From Cyanophora paradoxa (Eukaryota > Glaucocystophyceae > Cyanophorales > Cyanophoraceae), in the NCBI GenBank assembly GCA_004431415.1, contig QPMI01000141.1, positions 1-64,000 of the forward strand: a stretch of 64,000 nt of DNA. Reading direction: 5' to 3'. Position 1 is the first letter of the stretch, and every line of letters begins with the position of its first letter. The position numbers and the translations under genes were made by a program. The notes beneath the pieces are model-generated. The model was not told the origin of the DNA and did not search any database. It worked only from the letters and a program-made list of their open reading frames with translations. Shown piece after piece: positions 19,020 through 29,387 of this stretch.

Positions 19020-21350
19020 ATGCCCCCGTGTTTGCTCGTGTCGCAGGCGCGCCCCCAGCTGCGCAGCGCCCTGGGCCTCCGGCCGATGTCCGTGCCTGCG
19101 AAGGCCTATGATCCTACCGATGGCAAGCAGATCTTCTCCAACCCGAAGATGATCTGGCCGGAGACCAAGGTCCGCATGTGCCTGTCCGAGGCTTGCCGCA
19201 TCACCGCTGATTGACGCGCAGGTCACGGTGCTGCCGAACGGCCTCCGCGTCGCCACCGAGCGCACGCCGTCGATCAACAGCACTGTCTCCGTTGGCGTGT
19301 GGGTCGATGCCGGCAGCCGGTTCGAGACTGAGAAGAACAACGGCGTCGCGCACTTCCTGGAGCACATGGCCTTCAAGGTGCGCTCTCGCAGGAGCGTGCA
19401 TATCATTCGTTTTCCTTTCCTCCTGCACTTGCAGAATCGCCGCTTAAGACGAGTATTGAGCGTCGATTTTGAAGGGTGCAGAGACTAGCACATCGCCTAT
19501 TTAGCGACGGGCTCGCGTGCACGGCTATGCCGCGCGCCCCACGCTTAAGACGAGACATTCTTAACATTTAGCACTTGTTTCAATCATCACGCGTGGCGCA
19601 CCCTTCGGGTCGCCGCCCTCCGTCCTGGAGGCGCCCCCTTCCTTGTTTTGTGGCCATCCTCCCCCTTCCGCACTTTGCAGAATCGCCGCTTAAGAAACAG
19701 TATTGAGCGCCGATTTTGAAGGGTGCGAAGAGCACCTCGCTGGAAGCTTGAAGCGGGGGCCGCGCTCCCCGCGGCCCCCGCGTCCGAAGGCGGGACACTC
19801 ACTGCTCCTTTCTTCTCCCCTCTCTTCCTTTTCCTTTGCGTCCCACCTCGGCCGGGCGCCTGACCTCGCTCCGCAGGGCACCAAGCGCCGGACGCAGTAC
19901 GACCTTGAGACGGAGGTCGAGAACATCGGCGGGCACCTGAACGCCTACACCTCGCGCGAGCAGGTCCGCCCGGCACCGCATAGCGCCCCGCCGCGCCGCG
20001 CTGGGGCGTGGCTCCCCGCCAGAGCTGACGCGGCGGGGGGCGGGCAGACCTGCTACTACGCGAAGGTGCACAAGGGGAACACGGCGCAGGCGGTGGACAT
20101 CCTGTCGGACATCCTCCAGAACTCCGTCTTCTCCGCCGAGAAGTGCGCCGCCCCCGAGAGTGCCCGGCCCGCGCCCGCGCCGCGGGGCGCCCCGCTGAGC
20201 GCCGGCGGCAGCGTCGAGCGGGAGCGGGACGTCATCCTCCGCGAGATGGAGGAGATCGACGCACACACGCAGGAGTTCATCTTCGACCAGCTCCACGCCC
20301 AGGTCCGCCCCCGCGCCCGCGCCCCGCCCCCGCTCCGGCGCGCCGCGCACCGCCCGCCGCGCCGGCCTGACCTCCCTCCTCGCGCTCCTGCAGGCGTTCC
20401 AGGGCTCGGCGCTCGGCCGCACGATCCTGGGCGAGCAGTCGAACGTGGAGCAGATCACGCGCGACGACTGCCTGGCGTTCATCCGGGAGCACTACACGGC
20501 GCCCCGCATGGTCCTCGCCGCCGCCGGCGCCGTCGACCACGACGAGCTCGTCCAGCTCGCCACCAAGCACTTCATGAGCCTGCCCACCGACCCCGCCAAG
20601 GTCGCCCCCGCCCCCGCGCCCTTCGTCGGCTCCGAGGTGCCCGCGCCCGCGCCCGCGCCCGCGCCCCTCCCCGCCCCCTCCCGCAGCCGAGCCGAGCGTC
20701 TGGGGCGCTCGCAGGTCCGCGTGCGCAACGACGAGATGCCGGAGCTCTCGTTCGCGCTGGCGTACAAGACCTGCGGCTGGACGCACTCGGACGCCGTGCC
20801 GCTCATGGTCATGCAGGCGATGGTCGGCTCGTGGGACGTCGCCCACTGGGCCGGCGCGCACGCCTCGTCCGGCCTGGGCAAGATGGTCACGCAGTACGGC
20901 ATCGCGAACCGCTTCTACGGCTTCAACACGACCTACTCGGACACCGGCCTCTTCGGCGTCTACGCCGAGGTCAACCCGGAGGGGGACACGCCCCAGGACA
21001 TGGTCTACGCCATCCAGCACGAGCTCGTCCGCTTCTGCTTCCGGCCCGAGGAGGACGAGGTGGAGCGCGCCAAGGCGAACCTCAAGGTCCAGATCCTCAC
21101 GCAGCTCGAGCACGGGTCGACGGAGGTGGCGGAGGACATCGGGCGGCAGATGATCGCGTACGGGCGGCGGATACCGATCCCCGAGATGTTCGCGCGCATC
21201 GACGCCGTCAACGTCGACACCATCAAGGAGGTCGCCTCCCGCTACATCTACGACCGCGACCACGCCGCCGCCTCGTTCGGCCCCGTCAACAACCAGAACC
21301 TCCCCGACTACAACTGGGTCCGCCGCCGCTCCTACTGGCTCCGCTATTAG
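19020..21350 (+). CDS. PMPCB: Mitochondrial processing peptidase, beta subunit
   Basis: Zinc metallopeptidase that removes presequences from imported mitochondrial proteins. Seven exons fit a continuous frame: 19020-19169, 19222-19377, 19877-19963, 20048-20142, 20212-20302, 20394-20636 and 20715-21350, all GT-AG, giving 485 residues, the normal length. The inverted zinc motif is HFLEH (exon 2), with the distal glutamate expected in the [14 protein letters not shown] segment of exon 5. The C-terminal half ([35 protein letters not shown]) is well conserved. The N-terminus ([20 protein letters not shown]) has the basic, acid-free look of a mitochondrial presequence, which is why I chose the ATG at 19020. 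Intron 2 (499 nt) is unusually long. Confidence 0.95.
19425..19734. repeat. Direct duplication inside MPP beta intron 2
   Basis: About 60 bp starting TTGCAGAATCGCCGCTTAAG occurs at about 19425-19486 and again at about 19670-19734, with few differences. Each copy opens with a possible 3' splice site. Confidence 0.8.
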
Positions 21351-21546
21351 GCGCCCCCCCGGCCGCCCCGTCGCCCGCCCCAACGCCCATCTCGCGGGCG
21401 GCGGCACCCCCCAGCCTAGTGCTCCCCAGTTCAGCTAGCCGTTCGTTTCCCCGCGCGCGACGCGCAGGGCAGTCATAATCTTCTTTCCAATTCAGTACTC
21501 CATGAGTAGCGAGAGGCGCGCGAGCACAGGCGCCGCTCAGGTCTGG

Positions 21547-23283
21547 TTAGCGCTGCGGGGGGGCGTGGAGGGAGGGGTAGTGGAGCGCCGAGGAGGGTCC
21601 GGAGGGGATGGGGTGTCCGGCGGCGAGGGAGCGGACGAGGGCGGGCCAGTAGGAGGGGATGGCGTCCCACGGGTTGCCGTCCTTGAACGAGTCGTCCGTT
21701 GCGTAGAACCACCCGAACCTTGCGCACATCGCGGGTTAACAAGAGGCAAAGACGTGAGAACGAATGCGGCTCATTACCGGCGCTCCTCGGCGAGCTTAAG
21801 GGCGGAGGGGAGCTCCCTCGCCTCCGTCTCGTACTGCTCGAAGCTCAGCGGGCTTCACAGGCGGGGCGGCGGGGGCGGGCGCGCCATCATCGCTGCGAAT
21901 CGCTCCCGCGGGAAGTGCGAGACCTGAGGCCGCGCGGTTGCGGTCAGAAGAGCCGCTGGGCGTGGGAGGGGGACCGGGGGCCCAGGCCCCGCCGCGGGGC
22001 CAGGCCGGGCCGGGGCTGGCGCGCCTCGAGGAAGGGGCGCTGGAATCGGCCGAGGTCGCAGAACTGCCGCCCGCGGTGCGGCGCCCACTGCATCGCGTCC
22101 CTGCGTCCCTTCCTCACCCCGAAGTCGCTGGGTGGGGGCGACAAGGGGGGGCACCAGTACTTGGCCTTGGGGCGGGTGCGGCCGCTGTCGTACTCGTTCT
22201 CGAAGAGGACGACGACGTCGCCGCAGGGGCCCCCCGGGTGGTCCAGGTAGCACTGCAGCGTGTGCGAGCCCCTGGAGGGGTGTTAGAGGGGCGCGAGGTG
22301 GGGGGGGGAGGGAAGGGGGGTACGGGTTGAGGACGACGAGGCCGTCGCCGTCGGGGGCGAAAGCGGGCGCCGGGCCGGCGCGGAGGCCGGGGCGCCAGGC
22401 GGCGGCCTTGACGCGGCGGTAGACGGCTTGGTAGAAGGCGACGTCGCGGGCGACCTTGGCCCCGTCCTCGGCCCCCATCCACGCGTTCGGCGCCTGCGGG
22501 TGCGTCAGGCGCTGGAGTCCGAACTGGGACAAGACGGGGCGCCGGGGCCGGACCTCGTCGACGAAGATGCCGGACATGGCGAGCGCGGGGTCCGCCCTGC
22601 CCCACTCCTCGTACCTCCGAATGTCCTCTGCAGGCAGCCCGGCCGGGGTCAGGAGGCTGAAGGGATTCGGCGGGCTGGGTCGCGCGGGGGCACCGTAGAC
22701 TCGCTCCAGGCTGCGCTTCCCCCACTCCTGCGCCCGGCGTCACGGGTCGCCGCCCCGCAAGCGGCCGGGGCGCTCACCGTCTTGATGTAGCCGATCATGT
22801 GGACGCCGTGCTGGGAGAGAAGCTGCAGGCCCATGCCATGGGGGGCTCAGACGAGGCGCCCGCCGGCGCGGGTGCCTGCACGCAGCCGCACCCGGATGGC
22901 TTTCTCGTAGTCTGTGTTGGGACGGTCCGCCTTGGGGCCGTCCTCAGGATTGACGATGACGAACGCGGGGAGCTGCGCATGCGCAGTTCGTGTACGGCTC
23001 AAATGCGAGCCGCGGGTGCGCGGCGCGGCTCAGCAAGCAAAGGGAATGATATAAGCAAGCCATTCAAGCGCGCGCGCAGGTAGGCGTGCGTGTGCTAAGG
23101 CGAGCGCGGCAGAACCACATTGCGCGAATTGCGGCCGTGCGGCGCGCGCGCGCGCGCGCGCGGGGCGGCGAGCGCTGCGCAAACCTGTGGGTGTTTCGAA
23201 AGCTCTTCCGCAACGGGCCGCCATACGCTCTCCAGCACTTCGGGCGTCGGATACGCGTAGAGCGGAACGTACAGCCCGAGCAT
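21547..23283 (-). CDS. Spherulin-4-like glycosidase-fold protein
   Basis: Exons assemble the spherulation-specific family 4 layout: MLGLYVPLYAYP at the start (ATG at 23283), then AFVIVNPEDGPKADRPN, GVHMIGYIKT, EDIRRYEEW, SGIFVDEV and VVLNPG, followed by HTLQCYLDHPGG, FENEYDSG and a C-terminal GWFYATDDSF. The NP-x-GP, GY-x-T, GIF-x-DE and VVLNPG boxes are the family signature; they form a TIM-barrel related to GH114 and similar sugar hydrolases. In slime moulds and fungi the family is linked to encystment or the cell wall; activity here is inferred only. No clear signal peptide is visible. The gene is divergent from COX17, with 143 bp between the start codons. Confidence 0.8.
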
Positions 23284-23426
23284 CCTCTGCGCGCGCGATG
23301 CTGGCGGTGGGTTTGCGGAACAAACGCACGGCACAGCAGCGGCGGTGCTGACGCGACGCACTGCGATTGCGACGTTGTCGCTGGGTCGAGCTGAACCTCA
23401 GTACCCGTCGAAAGAAAAAAAGGAAG

Positions 23427-23695
23427 ATGTCGGCGAACGAGACAGCGGCTGTGCCTGCGTCGGCGCCTGCGCCCGCCAATGGTGAAGCTCCCAAGAAGAA
23501 GAAGATCTGCTGCGCGTGCCCCGAGACGAAGAAGGCCCGCGACGAGTGCATCGTGGAGAACGGCGAGGCCGCGTGCGAGAAGTTCATCGAGGCGCACAAG
23601 GTTTGCCTGAGGAAAGAAGGCTTCGACGTGCGTGCTCGCCGCGGCCTGAAGCGCTGTACCTGTTGGGCGCTTGACGGCGGCCGGCGCAGGTCTAA
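23427..23695 (+). CDS. COX17: Cytochrome c oxidase copper chaperone COX17
   Basis: Delivers copper for cytochrome c oxidase assembly in the mitochondrial intermembrane space. Two exons, 23427-23627 and 23690-23695, with a 62-nt GT-AG intron; the second exon supplies only the last valine and the stop. The protein is 68 residues. The copper site is the adjacent cysteine pair plus a third in [15 protein letters not shown], and the twin CX9C helices continue through [21 protein letters not shown]. The N-terminal 25 residues are Ala/Pro-rich and not conserved. Confidence 0.95.
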
Positions 23696-24268
23696 TGGAG
23701 CGCGAGCGCCTCGCCGCCGGCGTGCGCAATTTCAGCAGCACCGCCGCTCGGCGCGGCCGGCTAGCCGCCCAGCGCGCCGGCGGGCCGCGGCCGCCGCTGC
23801 GTGCGTCAAGTGCGTCACGGCACGTTCCACGGCGAGCAGCTTCCAGCCAGGTTAGCTACAGTAGAGCAGCATACTATCGATAATTTACCCGCATCTTAAC
23901 ATTAGCAGCGTATAGATATGAGTAGGAAGAGAGACCCGCATCTGAATGCCATCACATACATCGTTGACCTGTCGGCTACACCGCTAGGCCTTGCAACATG
24001 GCATGCACGCGTGCACGGTTTTGCATGAATTGAGATAGCTCCTTGGCCGGGACCGCGCTCCGATAGAACGCGCCCCGCGTTTTCCTTACTAGTAGATTGC
24101 GCCCGTCGTCATGGCATGCAAGCGCGCGCGCACGGTTTTGAGATGGCTCCTTGGCCGGGACGACGTTTCAATAGAACGCGCCCGTTTTCCGCGCCGTACT
24201 AGTAGACCGCGGCCGCGCCCCGCGGCCTCGCGCACTCTCAGCGGCAGACGCCGACGCATCGTTGAAAG
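23696..24268. other. Intergenic with tandem duplication
   Basis: Between the COX17 end and the EF-hand gene end. A segment of about 105 bp is duplicated in tandem (see separate entry). No gene is seen. Confidence 0.5.
23997..24211. repeat. Tandem duplication, about 105-bp unit
   Basis: Copies at about 23997-24101 and 24110-24211 share CATGGCATGCA, CTCCTTGGCCGGGAC, ATAGAACGCGCCC and TACTAGTAGA, with scattered differences. Confidence 0.8.
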
Positions 24269-25609
24269 CTACACATGCACACGACTAGTGCTACCTGTTC
24301 CTACCGGGTTGCCCGCGACGGGGGGCTCTTCCCGCGGTCCCGCGAGGAGCGCGTGCTCCCCGCCCCGTGCTGGCTCCTCGCCGCCAGCAGCGTCCTGCGC
24401 GGGCGTCAGCGGGCCTCCCGAGGGGCGCGGCCGCCCTCCACGCGGGGCGCGCCTCGTGTTCTTCTTGTTCAGGATCTGCGGGGGGGAGGGCCGGCGTCAG
24501 CGCTGTGGGGCGGGACGGACGGTTCCAGGGGTATGAAGGCCGGGGCCGGGGTACGCGCGCGCCCCGCAGTACTCGGTGAAAGAGAGGATGCGGTTTGTCT
24601 CGATGTCGGCCTCGTCCTGCGTGCCCAGAGGCTCGCCGCTGCCGCCCGCGGGCCCCGTGGGGGGGTACGCGGGCGCACGAAGAGCTCCTTGACGGCGTAG
24701 TCCATGCGCTCCTTCCCGTACCTCACGTACATCGACTGGAGGGGCGTGAGGGGAGGGGTACATGATCGGGCAAGGCGCGAGGGGTACGCGGACCTGGAGG
24801 CACTCCTCGATTGTGATGGCCCCGCTCCCGTCCGAGTCCTGCACTGCGCGGTGCTCGGCGCGGGCTTCGGAGGGGGGGAGCGGCGGGATGGGGGTACGGC
24901 GCACTCATGAACTCCACGAGGCGGAAGAGGCGGCGGGGCTCGAGGCCCGTCTTGTCCGCCCGGCACCTGCGGGGCGGACGGGCGCTCGGCGCAATCGCCT
25001 CGCGTCCCCTCGGGCGGGGCGGGGCGGGGGCGGGGCGGGGGCGGGCCGGGGGCGGACCTGAAGAACATGGACTGGAACTGGGCGGTCGTGGGGGGAGGGG
25101 CGCCGGGAGTGAGCAGGGGCGACGCTGGAAGCGGCGGGTATGCTACCTCGTCCCAGTTCACGACAGAATCGCTGCGGGGCGGGGAGGTGAGGGGGCGTTC
25201 CGAGAAGCGAGCTAAAGGAGCGCGGCGCGCGGGCGCGCAGGGCACGAACCAGTCCTCGTCGACCTCCCATATGATCTCCTGCGAGGCGCGCTTTCTTCAG
25301 GGACGGGGCGCGCGGGCGAGCGAGCGGCCAGCTCTGACCTGCGACTCGTTCTTCTTCAGGTTGTGCTTCAGCTTGGCGTAAGTCTCCGCGAGCTCATCCG
25401 GGTCTATGACGCCGTCGCGCTTCTTGTCGAGCCTGCGCAGGCGCAGGGCGCCGACGCGTGAGGAACGGCCGGCAGCGAGGCGCTCCGAGTGCGCTGCCTT
25501 TCAGCCGCGGGCCGGGGGCAGCGCACGAGTCAAACACACGGCGGAGGTTGCTCATCTCAAGCACTGTCAGGCCACCGCCGTGGCCACCTGCCCTCGGCGT
25601 GCGGCTCAT
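24269..25609 (-). CDS. Calmodulin-family EF-hand protein
   Basis: Exons give LRRVFDS joined to LDKKRDGVIDPDEL (EF-hand 1), KLKHNLKKNESQ, then EIIWEVDED and SVVNWDEV (a degenerate second hand), FQSMFFRCRADKTGLEPRRL, and VQDSDGSGAITIEECL (a complete EF-hand 3), followed by MYVRYGKERMDYAVKELF and LSFTEYC. The linker FRCRADKTGLEP is typical of a group of four-EF-hand proteins found in flagellate eukaryotes, often in cilia, so a flagellar calcium sensor is possible. Start candidates are ATG 25609 or 25555. The last exon (ILNKKNTRRAP) and stop at 24269 are tentative. Confidence 0.7.
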
Positions 25610-26219
25610 TGTTGCTTAACTGCCAAACTCGCAGCGCGTCCAAGCGATGGCAGAGCGAAGAAAGGTCACGCAGATGAGCCTCTAAAGCGTTGCCAGTGCC
25701 GTGCCCGCTCCCGCGCCCGCAAGAGAAGCAAGGCAAGTTCGACGTGACGACGCTGTGCACGCCAGCGACCGGCTGAAGGACGATGGCTCTGTCAAGAGGT
25801 GACGGCGCGCTTCTGGATGCTGGATCTGCTATGCTCTAATCTGTGAGGCGCGCAATGCCGCAGTCACCGTTTACGTGCGTATACCCGTGCAAGACCGCTG
25901 GCGCCTGGCGCTGGGGCTGGCGCTAGCGCTGGCGTCGCAGGCCTTCAACGCTCGAGCTCACAAGCAGCACAGGCTCCTGAAGAGCAGCACCGTGGCACTG
26001 TTGGGGCTGTCGGCCGACGTCCCATGGACAGCCGAAGCAAATTTGATCGCCGCGCTCTGGCCGCGCTCACGAACGCCGAGGTCAGCCCCCGTCCCCTAGA
26101 CTGGCGGACCCGGCGCCGGCTGCAGCTCCGCTGGGCGGACGGAGCGCTGACCGAGCCTGCGAAAACTAAGTACACTGCCTAGGGCCTACGCGCACTGCAC
26201 AGCCTGCCTACGGAATTCG
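25610..26219. other. Intergenic, no supported gene
   Basis: A plus-strand frame at 25875-26099 has a hydrophobic, signal-like start but no other support. A run of CTGGCGCTGG-type repeats lies at 25900-25935. Confidence 0.4.
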
Positions 26220-28532
26220 CTAGATGAGGTCGTCGTCGGGGGGAGGGGGCGCGCCGGGGTGCAGGGAGGAGGAGGCGCGGGGGGCGGCGAAGGCGGGCGG
26301 GGCGGGGGTAGGCGGGCCGGGGCCGCCGGGCCGCGCCGGCTCGGGGTGCTCGGGCTCCGGGTCCGTCTGGACAGCCGCCTCAGCGTAGGAGCCGGCCGGC
26401 AGCTGCGGCGTGCGGGTCCGGAGGCTGCGGGCGGAGCGCGGCTGCTGAGGCGTCGCCGACGCGGCCTTGCCGGCGGCGGCGGCGCCCCAGTGCGCCGCGA
26501 CCAGCTGCTCCATCACCTTCACGATCGCCCCCGAGACCTAGAAGCGTGTGAGATTCTCTTGAGGAAATTTGAAAAGGAGCTTGGGATGGGGCGAGCGGGC
26601 CTTGGCGATCTCCTCGTTCCAGAACTTCTCGGACTCCTCGATCATGCCCTCGGAGAGGACGCGGGAGAACTGGTTGAGGAGCCAGCTGGCGCGGGACTTG
26701 GAGAACTTGAGGTCCATCGGCCCGAAGATCAGCGGCCGCTTCTCGACCTCGAAGACGGGAACATCGCCCTTGACGCCCACCGCGATCGGCAGAGCCAGCC
26801 GCCGGATCAGGATGTCCGCGTCCGCGTCCCCCCGGAACTGGGCCCCCCCGCGTCGTCCCCCGCCGGAAGGGGAGGGGCGGGGCGGCGCGCACGGTCATGG
26901 GGGGGAAGGACTTGCGCTTCACCACCCAGTGCACGCCCTCGCTCTTGAGACGCACGTTCGTGCTGCGGGGAGAGCGGGCGGGGGGGCGGTCGGGGCTCGG
27001 AGGGAGGGGATGGGATGGGGCGGGGGCGAGGGCGCACAACTGGATGCTGATGGCGTTGGGGCGGACGATGAGCTGCGCGCACTGCATCGGGATGTGGACC
27101 TCCGTCAGCGCGATGTCCCGCAGCTCCCAGTCGTAGCTCCCCGTCCAGTCGACTGTGCCGTAAGTCAGCGCCGGGGCTCCGCAGGGGAGGGAAGGGGCGG
27201 GGCGGGGCGGACAGTAGTCGCCCGTGACGCGGGGGATGCGGGCCAGGCGGACGCTGCCCGTCAGGAAGCGGCCCCCGAGGAGCTGCGCGCGGGGGCGGCT
27301 CGAGCTCGGGCGGGGAGAGAGGAAGGGCGGGCGAGGAGGGCGCGCGCCATGATCTGGCGGAGGAGCGCGGCGCGCTTGTCGGGCTCCGCGAGCAGCAGGA
27401 GGAAGCTCACGATGTCCCGCGACTGCGCCGGCGTCTGAGTGGGGCGGGGCGGAGTGGCGGGGCGGGGCGGAGGGCGGCGGGGGGTACCTTGGCCTCGCCC
27501 TCGAGGTCCATGCCGGCGGTGGCCTCGTCGATGAGGGCCTGCAGCTCGGGCGAGGCATCCCCGATCGCCGCGTGCACCTGGTCCAGCGCCTCCTCCAGCT
27601 GCGAGCGAAGCCCGCTGAGACCGCGCGAGCGGGGCGGCCGGCGCGCTGCGCACCACGCTGCGGTACTCGTGGACGAGCGAGGGGTTTGCAGCGAGGAAGC
27701 GGTGCCGCATGCTCTCCGTGCCGCCCCCGATCGTCGCTGCCGGGCGGGGCGGTCGGCGGGGCGCGCGCGGGCGGGGCGCGCCCGGCGCGCGCACTCTTCA
27801 TCTGGCCGAGGACTTCGGAGAGCTCGTGGCTCCCCGCCAGGCTCAGAGCCATCCCCTTCATGTTGTCGATGAACTGGGGCAGGCGCGGGTGAGCGCGGGG
27901 CGCGCGGGCCGGCCGGCGGCGGCGCGCACGACTTCGCCGGCGTTCGAGGCGAGCCACGACTCGAACTGGCCGACCCAGACGGAGGCCACATCCGCGGCGC
28001 GCCCCGCGGCCGCCCCCGCGGCGCTCGACATCGTGTTGAGGGCTACTTCAGCGCCGTGCGGCATGCCCGCCAGCGTCGCCGATCCGCGCATCGATCCGCG
28101 CAGAGTCTGCGATATCTCCGATAGCTTTCGGACGGTGGCGGGCCCCGCAAAGTCTTCCATCTGGCGCAGCGCGCGACGGTGAGGCGAAGGAGCGGAGACC
28201 GGCGGCGACGTCGGGCCACGCGCGGACCGTGCGCAGGATCCTGTCCTGCATTCCCTCCTGCGGACAGAGCTCCCTCCATGTCTTCACCGCGGCCTCAAGG
28301 ACCTCGCGCGGGATCTCACGCTGGAAGCGCTCCGCCGTCTCAGCGGCCGTGTCCTGCGGGCCGCAGCATCGGCGAGTGCGCTCTCCTGTACGTTTGGACG
28401 GGTCACTGCATGCACCGCACCTTTGCTAAGACTGCCGCGGCCGGATTATCGGGCCGGGGGACGAAGTTCGATCCCCTTAGCTGCTCAGCGAGGGCGAGCG
28501 CTGTGAGGAACTCCGCGATCTCCCTCGAGTTC
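26220..28532 (-). CDS. Unrecognised protein, possible TULIP-like lipid-binding domain
   Basis: About ten exons encode a largely helical N-terminal half (for example LEAAVKTWRELCPQEGMQ, VRKLSEISQTLRGSM, LAGSHELSEVLGQMK) and a strand-rich C-terminal half. The latter includes WELRDIALTEVHIPMQ, NVRLKSEGVHWVVKRKSF, then DADADILIRRLALPIAV and KFSKSRASWLLNQFSRVL. A helical tail (KVMEQLVAAHW) and a Pro/Ala-rich end follow. The pattern of amphipathic strands with a VxW-x-K-x-K-S-FP box resembles TULIP/BPI-type or fungal HAM1-type lipid carriers, but I would not assert it. The intron at about 26610-26540 starts with GC after AAG. The first exon is not found. The stop is at 26220. Confidence 0.6.
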
Positions 28533-29387
28533 CTGCATTGACGTAGAATGTGCGTCAGCGCAGCAGAGTGCTCGCTCGGCGCGCGGACGAAGGCTTAAGT
28601 GGTTTGAAGTTGAGAACGTGTATGCACCGGCGCTCCTGCAGGCTGCTCGGGAGGCTCCCATTCGAAGGAGCTGTCGACGCGCACCCCGTGCCCGCGCCTC
28701 CAGGCGGCACTGCCCGAGTTGGCGGGCGCGGGGGCACTGTCGGCCCGAGGGCTTCGCCGGTCATTCGAGCCCCGTAGTCATCGATTGGGGAGTGTGATGA
28801 AGCTGAACAACAAGCAGAGCTCAGGTCCCAGGCGGTTGCAGCAGCTGAGCTGCAGCGCAGGGGGGGATACCACGTGGAAGCAAGCACGCCTTCGATCAAA
28901 TCATGATCATGATCAGCTTGACTCGTGACGTATACCGTAGTACCTGCGCCGTAGCATGCACGCTTAAATCTTGCGGTCTATATTTGCAACTCCGGCCCGG
29001 CGCTGCTGCAGGACCGCCAGCATGCAGTTAAACGTTGACAATCTAGATCTTGAGCTGCTGCAGTGCCACCGCGCACGCGCCTGGATTCCCGTGGACCGCC
29101 AGCCGCGCGCGCCATAAAATTTTCAGGCCCATATGCATCGCCCGTGCACACGCCAAGCGCTCTTGCATTTCTGTTTCGAATTTCTAGAACGAATTACGGA
29201 ACGCACGCAGACTAAAACTACATAGGAAGGAGTGGGGGAGACTGGCGCTACGCTACACGAGAATTCTGAACCTGTTTGTACAAGCAAAGGGGAACGGGGG
29301 GCGCTCGCTCGCGCCGGCGGCGGCCGTCCCTCGGCCGCCGCCGAGTCGCGCGGCGCCGGCTGCGGGGCGCGGGGGACGAAGGGGGGC
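28533..29387. other. Intergenic, 5' of the TULIP-like gene
   Basis: Should contain the missing first exon of the minus-strand gene. I could not pick it out. No RNA gene or repeat is evident. Confidence 0.35.

Noticed and set aside
25875-26099. Possible small secreted protein of 74 residues
   Set aside because: Only a hydrophobic start supports it, and that comes from a GCTGGCG repeat.
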